Positions 1 through 8,419 of a stretch of DNA of 64,000 nt are shown in pieces. This stretch comes from Pseudarthrobacter sp. NIBRBAC000502772. GTDB lineage: Bacteria; Actinomycetota; Actinomycetes; Actinomycetales; Micrococcaceae. Below the pieces are notes generated by a model. That model worked only from the letters and a program-made list of their open reading frames with translations. It made no database searches and was not told where the DNA came from. Position numbers and translations under genes: made by a program. Numbering within the stretch: the stretch's first letter is position 1; every line of letters starts with the position of its first letter. The stretch is taken from assembly GCF_006517235.1 (NCBI RefSeq), contig NZ_CP041188.1, forward strand, positions 1,364,001 through 1,428,000, given 5' to 3'.

Positions 1-26
1 GCGTAGACGCCATTTCGGCCGCGGAC

Positions 27-314
27 TCAGCTGAAGCGCTGCGTGTTGCCCTGCTCGGCCTGGGCGTAGGTGGACGCTGCTGATGCCAGGGCCATGTTGA
101 TGGATGCCAGCGATGCCTCCACCTTGCCCTGGGTGAGTGTCCACTCGGTCACCAGGGCCTGGAAGTTGTTGGCAGCCGAGCCCCGCCAGGTGGACTGCAG
201 TTCGTCCAGGCCGCGCTTCATGGCCTGGACGTCTGAGCTGATCCGGTCCACGGTTGCTTTGACGTTGGCCGACTTCAGCTGAAGGAGTTCGGTGTCGACG
301 GAAATGATGCTCAT
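27..314 (-). CDS. WXG100-family (ESAT-6-like) protein
   Basis: A 95-residue, helix-rich, cysteine-free protein with the WxG turn (W43-R44-G45) between two predicted helices. That is the size and layout of type VII secretion substrates of the ESAT-6/CFP-10 family, which dimerise as helical hairpins. The ATG at 314 was chosen over the longer frame because GAGAGG lies about 10 nt upstream, and the family usually starts about 40 residues before the WxG turn. It lies 109 bp after the histidine kinase gene on the same strand. A TAGGCT hexamer (384-389, minus) could be its own -10 box. Partner and secretion genes are not in view and may lie left of the window. The family call is firm; the secretion role is inferred. 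Confidence 0.85.
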   Translation of the reverse strand: MSIISVDTELLQLKSANVKATVDRISSDVQAMKRGLDELQSTWRGSAANNFQALVTEWTLTQGKVEASLASINMALASAASTYAQAEQGNTQRFS

Positions 315-423
315 GGCTTGTTGCCTCTCGAAGTAGTGGGACAGCATGTGCTGCCCGCCCGGCTGCTCCGGGCCACTACTGCGAGCCTACGGACGGGCAC
401 TGCCCGCACGCCACGCTCCATGG

Positions 424-1971
424 CTATATGTGGATAACCTTGCCATCTCCGCGGCCTCCGTCCAGGGGATCGCCATCCTGCGTGGCCGCTGCGCCCGGGT
501 GGGCTTCCCCCAGGTGGTCATCGCCGGCGTGAGCCTCATCGGTGGCGTCGTCCCGGACGGGCAGGCTGACCACCAGCGTGGCCCCGCCGCCGTCGGTCTT
601 TTCCACCCTGACGGACCCGCCGTGCGATCCCACGATGGCCGCGACAATCGCGAGCCCCAGGCCGCTGCCGCCGGTCTCGCGCGTCCGGGACGTGTCCGCG
701 CGGTAGAAACGCTCGAACACCTTGGACGCGTCCTCTTCGGAGATGCCAGGGCCGTGGTCACGGACCTCGATCACGGCGAGCGGCTGCCCGCCGTCGGAGG
801 TCCGGACCCCGACGGCTAGTTCGATCGGGCTGCCGTCCGGCGTGTAGCGCAGGGCGTTCCCCATGAGGTTCCCCACCACCTGCCGCAGTTTTGCTTCGTC
901 ACCGAGCACCGGCGCGGGGGCGGCCGGATCGTCACCAAGGCCGGTCAGGGAGATGGGGCGCGAGCGGTCGCTTGCTTGCGTGTCCACCACCGCATCGTGG
1001 GCAATCAGCTGCAGGTCCACGGGCTTTTGCTGGAGCGGGCGCTGTTCGTCCAGGCGCGCCAGCAGGAGGAGGTCCTCCACCATAGAGCCCATCCGTTTGG
1101 CTTCGCTTTCGATCCGCCCCATGGCCGTGGCCACGTCCTCGTCGGTGGCTAGCGCGCCATGGCGGTAGAGCTCGGAGAAACCCCTGATGGTCACGAGCGG
1201 GGTACGCAGCTCGTGGGAGGCGTCGGCCGCGAACCGGCGCATTCTGCCTTCAGAGGCTGTCCGGGCGGCGAAGGCCGTCTCGATATGCGCCAGCATGGCG
1301 TTCAGCGAGCTGCCGAGCCGCCCCACTTCAGTGCCGGGATTTTCGACATCCACACGCCTGGAAAGGTCGCCCGCGGCGATGGCGGCTGCGGTCTTTTCCA
1401 CCTTGGCCAGCGGACGGAATGACCGGGATACGGTCCAGCTGGCGATCAGGGAGGCCAGCAGCAGGGTGAGCAGGCCGACGCCGGTGACCACCAGGGTGGC
1501 GTGCTTGAGGACATCGTCCACGCTTTGCAGCGGCAAGCCGATGACAACAACGGCGGGTTGGCCGATATAGAGCACGGTCACCGCGACCACCCGCCAGTTC
1601 TGGCCGTCCGTGCCGCGCACCTGGTAAGGACGCGCGCCCTTGTCCTGGGCGTCCTGGACGGAGACGGTTGCGATGTCCGGGCGCTCATCCGGATCGCCGC
1701 CCAACAGCTGGGGGCTCTCACCAGGGGTGTAAAGGATCAGCGAGTAGTCAGTGGGGACCATCGGGTTGGGTGCCTGCAGCTGGGTGAACGAGCGCTGCTT
1801 GCTGGCGAGGTCGACGGCGGCGTACAGCTTGTCATCCACCTGCCCCTGGAGGTAGCTGTGCAGCAGCGTGAGGGTGCCGGCGCCGGTTGAGGTCAGCGCA
1901 ACAATCAGCAGTGCCATGATCATGGCCACCAGCTGGGACCTCAACGAGGCCGATTTCCACCGCTGCAGCAA
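424..1971 (-). CDS. Sensor histidine kinase (HAMP, HisKA, HATPase)
   Basis: A 515-residue membrane sensor kinase. A first membrane segment (about residues 13-37), an extracytoplasmic sensor region (about 40-155) and a second membrane segment (about 158-179) are followed by a HAMP linker (about 180-235). The dimerisation domain carries the phospho-accepting His253 in ASHELRTP. The C-terminal ATPase has an N box (NALRY), a DHGPGIS motif, an F box (FERFYR) and GSGLGLAI. A disordered acidic tail follows the catalytic domain. It starts 2 nt after the response regulator stop, so the two are co-transcribed and probably translationally coupled. The stimulus cannot be read from the sensor region. It resembles the MtrB/PrrB/TrcS-type OmpR-family kinases of actinobacteria. 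Confidence 0.93.
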   Translation of the reverse strand: MLQRWKSASLRSQLVAMIMALLIVALTSTGAGTLTLLHSYLQGQVDDKLYAAVDLASKQRSFTQLQAPNPMVPTDYSLILYTPGESPQLLGGDPDERPDIATVSVQDAQDKGARPYQVRGTDGQNWRVVAVTVLYIGQPAVVVIGLPLQSVDDVLKHATLVVTGVGLLTLLLASLIASWTVSRSFRPLAKVEKTAAAIAAGDLSRRVDVENPGTEVGRLGSSLNAMLAHIETAFAARTASEGRMRRFAADASHELRTPLVTIRGFSELYRHGALATDEDVATAMGRIESEAKRMGSMVEDLLLLARLDEQRPLQQKPVDLQLIAHDAVVDTQASDRSRPISLTGLGDDPAAPAPVLGDEAKLRQVVGNLMGNALRYTPDGSPIELAVGVRTSDGGQPLAVIEVRDHGPGISEEDASKVFERFYRADTSRTRETGGSGLGLAIVAAIVGSHGGSVRVEKTDGGGATLVVSLPVRDDATDEAHAGDDHLGEAHPGAAATQDGDPLDGGRGDGKVIHI

Positions 1972-1973
1972 GG

Positions 1974-2684
1974 TCAGCGCTTCTCTGCCGTCCGGAGCAC
2001 GTAGCCGACTCCGCGTTTGGTCTGGATCAGTGCCGGTGCGTCCGGATCAATGTCCACCTTGCGCCGGAGGTAGGAGATGTAGGACTCCACGATCGAGGCG
2101 TCGCCGTTGAAGTTGTACTCCCAGACGTGGTCCAGGATCTGGGATTTCGACAGCACCCGGTTGGGGTTCAGCATGAGGTACCGGAGGAGCTTGAATTCCG
2201 TGGGGGACAGTTCGATCACGGTGCCGCCGCGGCGCACTTCGTGGGCGTCGTCGTCGAGCTCCAGGTCGTCCACCCGGATCACGGCGTCGTCGTCGAGCAG
2301 GGGCTGCGTGCGGCGAAGGACGGCACGGATGCGGGCCACTACCTCGTCCAGGCTGAACGGCTTGGTGACGTAGTCATCCCCGCCTACTGTGAGGCCGGTG
2401 ACCTTGTCCTCCGTGTCGTCCTTCGCCGTGAGGAAAAGGACCGGAAAGTGCTTACCCGAGGCCCGCAGCTTGCGGGTGACGGTGAAGCCATCCATGTCCG
2501 GCAGCATCACGTCCAGCACCGCCAGATCGGGCGCGTGGAGCTCGGCGGCGGCCAGCGCGTCACGGCCGTTGGCGGCAGAGACCACCTCGAAGCCTGCGAA
2601 GCGGAGCGAGGTGGACAGCAGCTCGCGGATGTTGGGTTCGTCATCAACAACTAGCAGCTTGGCTTCTGGGCCGGTCTTCTTCAT
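1974..2684 (-). CDS. OmpR/PhoB-family response regulator
   Basis: A 236-residue DNA-binding regulator paired with the kinase immediately downstream. The receiver domain (about 1-120) has the acidic pair in VVDDEPN, the phosphorylated Asp58 in LDVMLPD and the conserved Lys in FLTAKDD. A winged-helix OmpR domain follows (about 140-235), with ELSPTEFKLLRYL and a C-terminal KRGVGYVLR hairpin. The start at 2684 gives MKKTGPEAKLLVVDDE and sits behind two GGGAGC runs. A longer frame from 2741 has no better ribosome site and would add 19 residues unlike the family. A near-palindrome lies just upstream (2700-2721). Target genes cannot be inferred. Confidence 0.93.
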   Translation of the reverse strand: MKKTGPEAKLLVVDDEPNIRELLSTSLRFAGFEVVSAANGRDALAAAELHAPDLAVLDVMLPDMDGFTVTRKLRASGKHFPVLFLTAKDDTEDKVTGLTVGGDDYVTKPFSLDEVVARIRAVLRRTQPLLDDDAVIRVDDLELDDDAHEVRRGGTVIELSPTEFKLLRYLMLNPNRVLSKSQILDHVWEYNFNGDASIVESYISYLRRKVDIDPDAPALIQTKRGVGYVLRTAEKR

Positions 2685-2699
2685 GCTCCCATCATGCTC

Positions 2700-2721
2700 C
2701 CAGAAACTGTGAGTTTTCTGG
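2700..2721. promoter_or_regulatory. Near-palindrome upstream of the response regulator
   Basis: CCAGAAAACT and AGTTTCTGG arms (minus-strand reading), with one indel between them, end 15 nt before the response regulator start. It may be an autoregulatory site or a 5' UTR hairpin. No activity can be shown from sequence alone. Confidence 0.3.
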
Positions 2722-2798
2722 ATGGATGGTGGGTGTTCCATGGGGAGCCCGCCGTGGCATGGCCATCCCCATCGCCGGACAGGAACACCGGGTGACCG

Positions 2799-4442
2799 TT
2801 AGACGGCGCCGACATCCTTGGCGTCCATGATCCGGTAGGCATAGCCCTGCTCTGCCAGGAAGCGCTGTCGCTTGGCCGCGAAATCCTGGTCCAGGGTGTC
2901 CCGGGCCACCAGCGAGTAGAAGCGGGCCGCCCGGCCGTCCTTCTTGGGGCGGAGCAACCGGCCCAGCCGCTGGGCTTCCTCCTGCCTCGACCCAAAGGAA
3001 CCGGAGACCTGGATGGCCACCGAGGCCTCGGGCAGGTCGATGGAGAAGTTGGCCACCTTGGAAACCACCAGCGTGTTCACGTCGCCGGCCCGGAATGCAT
3101 CGAAGAGCTTCTGCCGTTCCTTGACGGACGTATCGCCCTTGATGACGGGAGCCTGCAGGCGCTCGCCGATCTCGTCCAGCTGGTCAATGTATTGCCCGAT
3201 CACCAGCAGCTGCTCGCCCTGGTGCCGGGCCACCAGCTGTTCCACGATCAGGGTCTTGGACTCGGACGTGGCGCACAGCCGGTACTTGTCCGCGTCCTCG
3301 GCCATGGCATAGGCCACGCGTTCGTCCCGGGGCAGGTCTATGCGGACCTCCACACAGTCCGCGGGGGCGATGTAGCCCTGGGCTTCGATGTCCTTCCAGG
3401 GCGCGTCGTACCGTTTGGGCCCAATGAGGCTGAAGACCTCGCCTTCGCGGCCGTCCTCGCGGACCAGGGTGGCGGTGAGGCCCAGCCGGCGGCGGGCCTG
3501 CAGGTCCGCGGTCATCCGGAAGATCGGCGCCGGCAGGAGGTGCACTTCGTCATAGATGATCAGGCCCCAGTCGTGGCCGTCCACCAGCTCCAGGTGCGGG
3601 TACAGGCCGCCGCGTTTGGTGGTGAGGACCTGGTACGTGGCGATGGTGACCGGGCGGACCTCTTTGACCGCGCCCGAGTACTCGCCGATTTCGTCCTCCG
3701 TCAGGGACGTCCGCTTGAGCAGCTCGTCCTTCCACTGCCGGGCCGCCACCGTGTTGGTGACCAGGATGAGGGTTGTGGTGGAGCTCGTGGCCATGGCCGC
3801 GGCACCCACCAGCGTCTTCCCGGCCCCGCAGGGCAGCACCACCACGCCGCTGCCGCCGGCCCAGAAATTCTCGGTGGCGAGCTGCTGGTACGGGCGGAGC
3901 TTCCAGCCGTTCTCGTTCAGGGCGATCAGGTGGGGTGTGCCGTCCACGTAGCCGGCCAGATCCTCCGCCGGCCACCCGATTTTCAGGAGCAGCTGCTTGA
4001 GCTGGCCGCGCTGTGAGGAGTGGACCACAATGGTTTCGCCGTCGATCCGCGGCCCCAGCAGGGGCTGGATCTTTTTGGCCCGGATGACCTCCTCCAACAC
4101 CGGGTAGTCGTCCGTGCGCATCACCAGGCCGTGCTGCGGGTCCTTCTCCAGCCGCAGCCGCCCGTACCGGGACATGGTCTCTTCGACGTCGATCAGCAGC
4201 GAATGCGGCACGGGGAACCGCGAGTATTTGAGCAGCGTGTCCAGGACCTTCTCGGCGTCCAGGCCGGCGGCGCGTGCGTTCCACAGGCCCAGGGGCGTCA
4301 GCCGGTAGCTGTGCATGTGCTCCGGGGCCCGTTCCAGTTCGGCGAAGGGGGCGATGGCGTGGCGCGCTTCGGTGGCCAGTTCGTGGTCCACCTCGAGCAG
4401 GATGGTTTTATCACTTTGGACGATCAGCGGGCCGTCGTTCAC
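2799..4442 (-). CDS. ercc3: DNA repair helicase XPB (ERCC3-type)
   Basis: A 547-residue superfamily 2 helicase of the bacterial XPB family (M. tuberculosis Rv0861c type), a 3'-5' DNA helicase. An N-terminal damage-recognition-like region (about 1-180) precedes the helicase core, which has Walker A PCGAGKT (204-210), the DEVH box (298-301), motif III GLTAT (321-325), and QEEAQRLGRLLRPK for motif VI. The GTG at 4442 was chosen: AAGGA lies upstream, the protein then starts with NDGPLIVQSDKT as in relatives, and the start falls 13 nt after the upstream gene's stop. The upstream neighbour is its usual partner, so both form one operon. Its physiological role in bacteria is poorly defined. Confidence 0.93.
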   Translation of the reverse strand: MNDGPLIVQSDKTILLEVDHELATEARHAIAPFAELERAPEHMHSYRLTPLGLWNARAAGLDAEKVLDTLLKYSRFPVPHSLLIDVEETMSRYGRLRLEKDPQHGLVMRTDDYPVLEEVIRAKKIQPLLGPRIDGETIVVHSSQRGQLKQLLLKIGWPAEDLAGYVDGTPHLIALNENGWKLRPYQQLATENFWAGGSGVVVLPCGAGKTLVGAAAMATSSTTTLILVTNTVAARQWKDELLKRTSLTEDEIGEYSGAVKEVRPVTIATYQVLTTKRGGLYPHLELVDGHDWGLIIYDEVHLLPAPIFRMTADLQARRRLGLTATLVREDGREGEVFSLIGPKRYDAPWKDIEAQGYIAPADCVEVRIDLPRDERVAYAMAEDADKYRLCATSESKTLIVEQLVARHQGEQLLVIGQYIDQLDEIGERLQAPVIKGDTSVKERQKLFDAFRAGDVNTLVVSKVANFSIDLPEASVAIQVSGSFGSRQEEAQRLGRLLRPKKDGRAARFYSLVARDTLDQDFAAKRQRFLAEQGYAYRIMDAKDVGAV

Positions 4443-4455
4443 GCGGGGGAGTCCT

Positions 4456-6945
4456 TCACTGGCGCAGTTCTTCCGCGGCCTCAATGTCGATAATGCGGTG
4501 GATGGAGAGGACGCGCTCGGTTTCCTTGGCAGGATCAAAGACCCTGACGCGTCCGCCGTTTACAGAAAGGGGAACAACTGTCTCCATGCAGGAATTCCCC
4601 TGGCTGTCCACCACGTTCATGCTCACGCGCTGCTTGAGCCGGATAGCCCGTTGCAGCGTCTCCAGCCCAAGCTGGGTCGCAGCTTCGCCGGAACCAGCCA
4701 CGGGGCCTGCGTGGTTTCCGGAGGCTTCAGCCCGCCTGTTCCGCAGGACGGCCAGCTGCGCGGCGACGTCGTCCTCTGCGGGTGCGGTCCGCGGCGCCGT
4801 GTAGACGGGGCGGGCGCTGCCGTGAACATTGTTGGTGCGGCGGAGCCGGACCACTCCGGGCTCGGCCTGGTCCACCGACGGCGAGAGGCCCAGTCCGCGC
4901 AGGACCTGGGCTGTCTCCCGCGGCGGAGCGGTGGAGATCAGGACCGTCGGCGCAATGCGGGCCAGCCCCAGGCCGGCCGCTTTGGACTCCGCCGCCAGCT
5001 CCAGCACCGTTGCCTCATCATCGCTTTGGATAAAGCTGGCGGCCATTCCCACCCGGAGCCGGCCGTGCCGGGACGCGGTGTCCTCCACCAGGTATTCCAA
5101 GGGCTGGGGCACGGCCGTGGCCGAATGCTCACGCAGGAACTCCAGCAGGCTCGAGGCGTCATGCCCGGCGTCCAGCGCCCGCCGGACCGAGTTGGCGGAG
5201 AACCGGTAGATAGTGGCGGGCCCGTGCCCCTCGGCGTCGGCCATCACCAGTAGTTTTTCGGCCAGCTCCGGAGCCAGGTAGCCCGGGGCAACTGCGGTCA
5301 GGTCCGCCTGAAGCAGGACGTGGTTCAGTGCCGCAGGCAGATGCTCGCCCAGGATGCCCAAGGCTTCGTCGGGGTTGTCTTCGGCAATGGCGCTGCCCAG
5401 CTGGCTCAACGCACCGGAGCCGATCAGTCCGAGCAGCTCCGCTTCCGCGAGCACACCCCTGATCAGGGAACTGAACCGCCGGGCCATCCGCGGCTGCGTC
5501 CATTCAGCCCGCTGGAGGACGGCCGCAGCATCCAGGACCGGTGCCGTGCCGTCCGCAGCGGCAGCCTCCTGGGTGAGTTCCTCCAGGATTTCCAGGATCC
5601 TCTTCCTGACCACGGGGGCGTCCGGCCTCTGCGCCTCTGCCGAAAGGGCATTAACGGTGTTCCCGGCCAGGGCGCGGTGTGCGGCGGGAACGCCGCTGGG
5701 GCCGTTGGCGGGCTGACCCACCAGTGAAGGCACACGCTCGCTCGCGAGCCAGGCATTGACCAGCCACAGCCACTGCTCCTGGCGGGGGAGGGCCAGCCAC
5801 TCCAGCTGCGGGGGCTGCACCCACGAGGACGAGTCCACATCGAGGCGCAACAGGCCAGCGAGGGCGCTGAGCTCCAGCAGCAGGCCCGCCCGGTGCTGGT
5901 CGATGCGAAGAGTCTCGGCAAGCCGCTTCATTTCCCGGACACCTACGCCGCCGCTGCGCAGCGTGGCCAGCGGCTGTTCGCGGACGGCGTGGAGGAGGTC
6001 ACCCACCAGCCGCAGGGTTTCGGCGATGGCGCCCAGCGCAGCGTTCCGGCGAAGCGCAGCGGTGGTGCTGCCCAGCTCCGGAACCGGCGGGGACAGGGAG
6101 AAGTCATTGATGATGGCCCCGCCGCGCAGTGACAGGCCCACGCTGTGCGGCAGTTCCACGTGTGCGGCGTCCAGGGGGACCAGCAGGCCCCGGGCCAGGA
6201 GCCAGTCAACGGGCCCGACGTCGGCGCCCTGGTTCGAGACCGACGCTTTCCGTTGCGCCTGGGGGACGGCACCCATGGCCCAGTTGCGGAATTTGGCGAG
6301 CAGCGCCGTCGTGCGTTCCGGGGCTCCGGCCAAAGCCTCGCCGAGTGCCTCGGGCGAGGATGTCCAATGCTGCAGCGCGAGGGCGGCCTCCATGGGGGTG
6401 GTGGCGTTCTGGATGGAGACGCCGCTGCGGCGCAGCTCGGCAACGAGCTGGACTGCCCGCTGGGCAAACGCGGGCTGGAGCCTTACCAGCTCGGTGTAGC
6501 TGCGCCCCAGCCCCGCGGGATAGATTCCCACCACGTCCTTGAGGCTTCCCACCGGCAGGTAGTAGCGCTGGCGGTGGCCCGAAACCGCCGTTCCATGGGG
6601 CGGCTCGGCCCGGTGCACCAAAGCCAGTTCCTGGAGCGAGGCCAGGATGCGTTCCAGCGCCGCCACCGTGGACCCTGCAATGAGTTTCCGGATGCCCGCC
6701 GCCGAGGCGCTGTGTTCGGTGTCCGTGTTGGTACACAGATGCAGCGTTTCCAGCACCTGCATCTGTGGCCGGTTAAGCCGCTCGAGCGCACGCTGGACGC
6801 TGACCCGCGCACTTGCACGCGCGGCCAGGGCGGCAAAGTCAGGAACGGCGGGGGACATAAGGTCCGGCCGCGCTGCAAAGAGCGCCCGCAACGAGTCATC
6901 GCTGCGTGCTTCCAGTTCTTTGCTGAGCGCGCGAATAAGGGACAT
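4456..6945 (-). CDS. Helicase-associated protein, partner of XPB (Rv0862c-like)
   Basis: An 829-residue protein encoded directly upstream of the XPB helicase, as Rv0862c is in M. tuberculosis. The N-terminal half is leucine- and alanine-rich with repeated helical segments, like winged-helix/HEAT-type folds. Around residues 540-630 lies a segment like the helicase C-terminal-like domain family PF13625 (LLQADLTAVAPG...YRFSANSVRRALDAG). No Walker A motif or DExx box is visible, so it is probably not an ATPase itself. Family position suggests it works with or regulates the XPB helicase. The ATG at 6945 follows a short gap after the small membrane protein gene. The molecular function is unknown. 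Confidence 0.82.
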   Translation of the reverse strand: MSLIRALSKELEARSDDSLRALFAARPDLMSPAVPDFAALAARASARVSVQRALERLNRPQMQVLETLHLCTNTDTEHSASAAGIRKLIAGSTVAALERILASLQELALVHRAEPPHGTAVSGHRQRYYLPVGSLKDVVGIYPAGLGRSYTELVRLQPAFAQRAVQLVAELRRSGVSIQNATTPMEAALALQHWTSSPEALGEALAGAPERTTALLAKFRNWAMGAVPQAQRKASVSNQGADVGPVDWLLARGLLVPLDAAHVELPHSVGLSLRGGAIINDFSLSPPVPELGSTTAALRRNAALGAIAETLRLVGDLLHAVREQPLATLRSGGVGVREMKRLAETLRIDQHRAGLLLELSALAGLLRLDVDSSSWVQPPQLEWLALPRQEQWLWLVNAWLASERVPSLVGQPANGPSGVPAAHRALAGNTVNALSAEAQRPDAPVVRKRILEILEELTQEAAAADGTAPVLDAAAVLQRAEWTQPRMARRFSSLIRGVLAEAELLGLIGSGALSQLGSAIAEDNPDEALGILGEHLPAALNHVLLQADLTAVAPGYLAPELAEKLLVMADAEGHGPATIYRFSANSVRRALDAGHDASSLLEFLREHSATAVPQPLEYLVEDTASRHGRLRVGMAASFIQSDDEATVLELAAESKAAGLGLARIAPTVLISTAPPRETAQVLRGLGLSPSVDQAEPGVVRLRRTNNVHGSARPVYTAPRTAPAEDDVAAQLAVLRNRRAEASGNHAGPVAGSGEAATQLGLETLQRAIRLKQRVSMNVVDSQGNSCMETVVPLSVNGGRVRVFDPAKETERVLSIHRIIDIEAAEELRQ

Positions 6946-6955
6946 CAGTCCAACG

Positions 6956-7189
6956 TTACCGCCCGCCGGACTTTCCTGCCCGGCGCCGGCCCGCCACGCT
7001 GTCCAGCACCAGGAAAAGCATCAGCAGGAACGCCACAGGCAAGCCGTACAGGGCAGTGGCAGTGACCCAGGCCGGAGCAGCGGAGCCTGCGAAGGCCAGT
7101 GCCATGACGGCTCCCACCGCCACGAGGGAAAGCATGGCAACAACCGCTGCGCAGATCATCAGTGGGCGCCGGTATCGCGAGGGTGTCAT
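6956..7189 (-). CDS. Small two-helix membrane protein
   Basis: A 77-residue protein with two clear membrane segments (about residues 10-32 and 43-65) and a basic C-terminus (GRRRAGKSGGR). No family was recognised. The ATG at 7189 has no ribosome site, but a TAGCGT hexamer (7197-7202, minus) lies 7 nt upstream, the arrangement of a leaderless actinobacterial transcript. A longer GTG-started frame is possible but would put a cysteine-rich stretch with no membrane character in front. It ends 10 nt before the helicase-associated gene and may head that three-gene operon. Confidence 0.6.
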   Translation of the reverse strand: MTPSRYRRPLMICAAVVAMLSLVAVGAVMALAFAGSAAPAWVTATALYGLPVAFLLMLFLVLDSVAGRRRAGKSGGR

Positions 7190-7196
7190 GCAGGCA

Positions 7197-7202
7197 ACGC
7201 TA
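7197..7202 (-). promoter_or_regulatory. Candidate -10 box of a leaderless promoter
   Basis: TAGCGT on the minus strand fits the TAnnnT pattern, and its 3' end is 7 nt from the ATG at 7189. No ribosome-binding site lies between them. Inferred from spacing only. Confidence 0.45.
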
Positions 7203-7435
7203 ACAGCCGGTCGGCCGGTGGTGGCGCCACAGGCGGCCGTGAGCGGCGGGCACACAGCCGCAGGCAGGCGGCAGGACGAAGGGTGCGTGAAAGCAGGATT
7301 CCGGCCCCCGGCAGGATAACCTTGAAGAACAGACCAACACGGTCCGTCGCTGTCATACCCTGAACCCGCACATCAGTGCGGATGCGGTGACTGCCGGCCG
7401 TGTCAGAAGACGTCAGAACGAAGAAGGTTGATTAC

Positions 7436-7819
7436 GTGCCTACCGGCAAGGTCAAGTGGTATGACAAGGAAAAAGGTTTCGGATTCCTCGCAGGCGAGGA
7501 CGGCCAGGAAGTCTTCCTGCCCAAATCAGCGCTGCCCGAAGGCATCACGGAACTGAAGGCCGGCACCCGGGTTGAGTTCGGCGTTGCCGACGGCCGCAAG
7601 GGTGCACAGGCCCTGGGCCTGCGCGTCCTGGACAAGACGCCGTCCATCGCCAAGGCCAAGCGGCCCAGCGCCCGGGACCTCGCGCCCCTGGTCCAGGACC
7701 TCGTCAGCGTGCTGGACAACCTCTCCGGAACCCTGTCCGCGGGCAAGTACCCGGAAGGCAACAAGGGCAAAGCCATCGCGGCTGCCCTGCGTAAGGTTGC
7801 CGACGAGCTGGACGTTTAG
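7436..7819 (+). CDS. Cold-shock domain protein with C-terminal extension
   Basis: A 127-residue protein. Residues 1-66 are a cold-shock domain with RNP1-like KGFGF (13-17) and VFLPKSAL in place of the usual VFVHxSAI, so the RNP2 histidine is replaced by proline. Residues 68-127 form an extension (SARDLAPLVQDLVSVLDNL...) absent from the classic ~67-residue cold-shock proteins but common in one actinobacterial lineage. It probably binds single-stranded RNA or DNA. The GTG at 7436 has GAAGAAGG 8 nt upstream. The longer ATG-started frame at 7400 lacks a ribosome site. It precedes the DUF3027 gene by 9 nt, so the two are probably one transcript. Confidence 0.9.
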   Translation: MPTGKVKWYDKEKGFGFLAGEDGQEVFLPKSALPEGITELKAGTRVEFGVADGRKGAQALGLRVLDKTPSIAKAKRPSARDLAPLVQDLVSVLDNLSGTLSAGKYPEGNKGKAIAAALRKVADELDV

Positions 7820-7828
7820 GTCTTGGCC

Positions 7829-8374
7829 ATGAACGCGGACGCTGAACAGCCGGACACCACAACAGCGGAGAAAATAGGCGCAAAAGCCGAGGCCAAGCGC
7901 CGCGCAGGCGTGCCCGTGTGGCGCACCGGAAAGCCGGATGCCTTCCTCGCCGCTGCCGTTGGCGAGGCGCGAACCGCCATCGAAGGGATCGCGGCGGCGT
8001 CGGACATCGGTGCGCACTTGGCTGCCAAAAGTGAGGGCGACCGCCTGGTCACCCACCTCTTCGAATCAAGGATGGCCGGCTACCACGGCTGGCAGTGGTA
8101 CGCGGTCCTGACCAGGAACTCCCGCTCCAAGGTGGTCACGGTCAGCGAGCTTGGCCTCCTGCCGTCGGAGGACTCCATCCTCTCCCCGGAGTGGGTGCCG
8201 TGGGCCGAGCGCGTCCGCCCCGAGGACGCACAGGCCGCAGAGGAAGACGAGCCGCGCGCAGCTGTTGCTTCGGCTGCGGAGCCGGACACTTCGCACGCCG
8301 AGGCTGACACTCCCGGGTCCGAGGACCGGGACGAAGAATCCGAAGACGACGACCCCGCCGGCGAGGCTGACTAA
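7829..8374 (+). CDS. DUF3027-family protein
   Basis: A 181-residue protein of the actinobacterial DUF3027 family (recognised from HLFESRMAGYHGWQWYAVL and LLPSEDSILSPEWVPWAERV). The conserved part is residues 1-135. The rest is an acidic tail rich in Glu, Asp and Ala. Function is unknown. The location behind a cold-shock gene is usual for the family in actinobacteria. The ATG at 7829 has AGG at a suitable distance; a TTG two codons earlier is an alternative. The next gene, an exporter, starts 45 nt later. Confidence 0.8.
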   Translation: MNADAEQPDTTTAEKIGAKAEAKRRAGVPVWRTGKPDAFLAAAVGEARTAIEGIAAASDIGAHLAAKSEGDRLVTHLFESRMAGYHGWQWYAVLTRNSRSKVVTVSELGLLPSEDSILSPEWVPWAERVRPEDAQAAEEDEPRAAVASAAEPDTSHAEADTPGSEDRDEESEDDDPAGEAD

Positions 8375-8419
8375 GCAGTTGCCAATGCGCAGGGTTGAGA
8401 ACCAAGAAGGCCGGCACTG

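Noticed and set aside
346..3312. Long plus-strand open frames across the kinase, response regulator and XPB genes
   Set aside because: High-GC shadow frames opposite clear minus-strand genes; Arg/Pro/Ala-rich, without motifs or ribosome sites.
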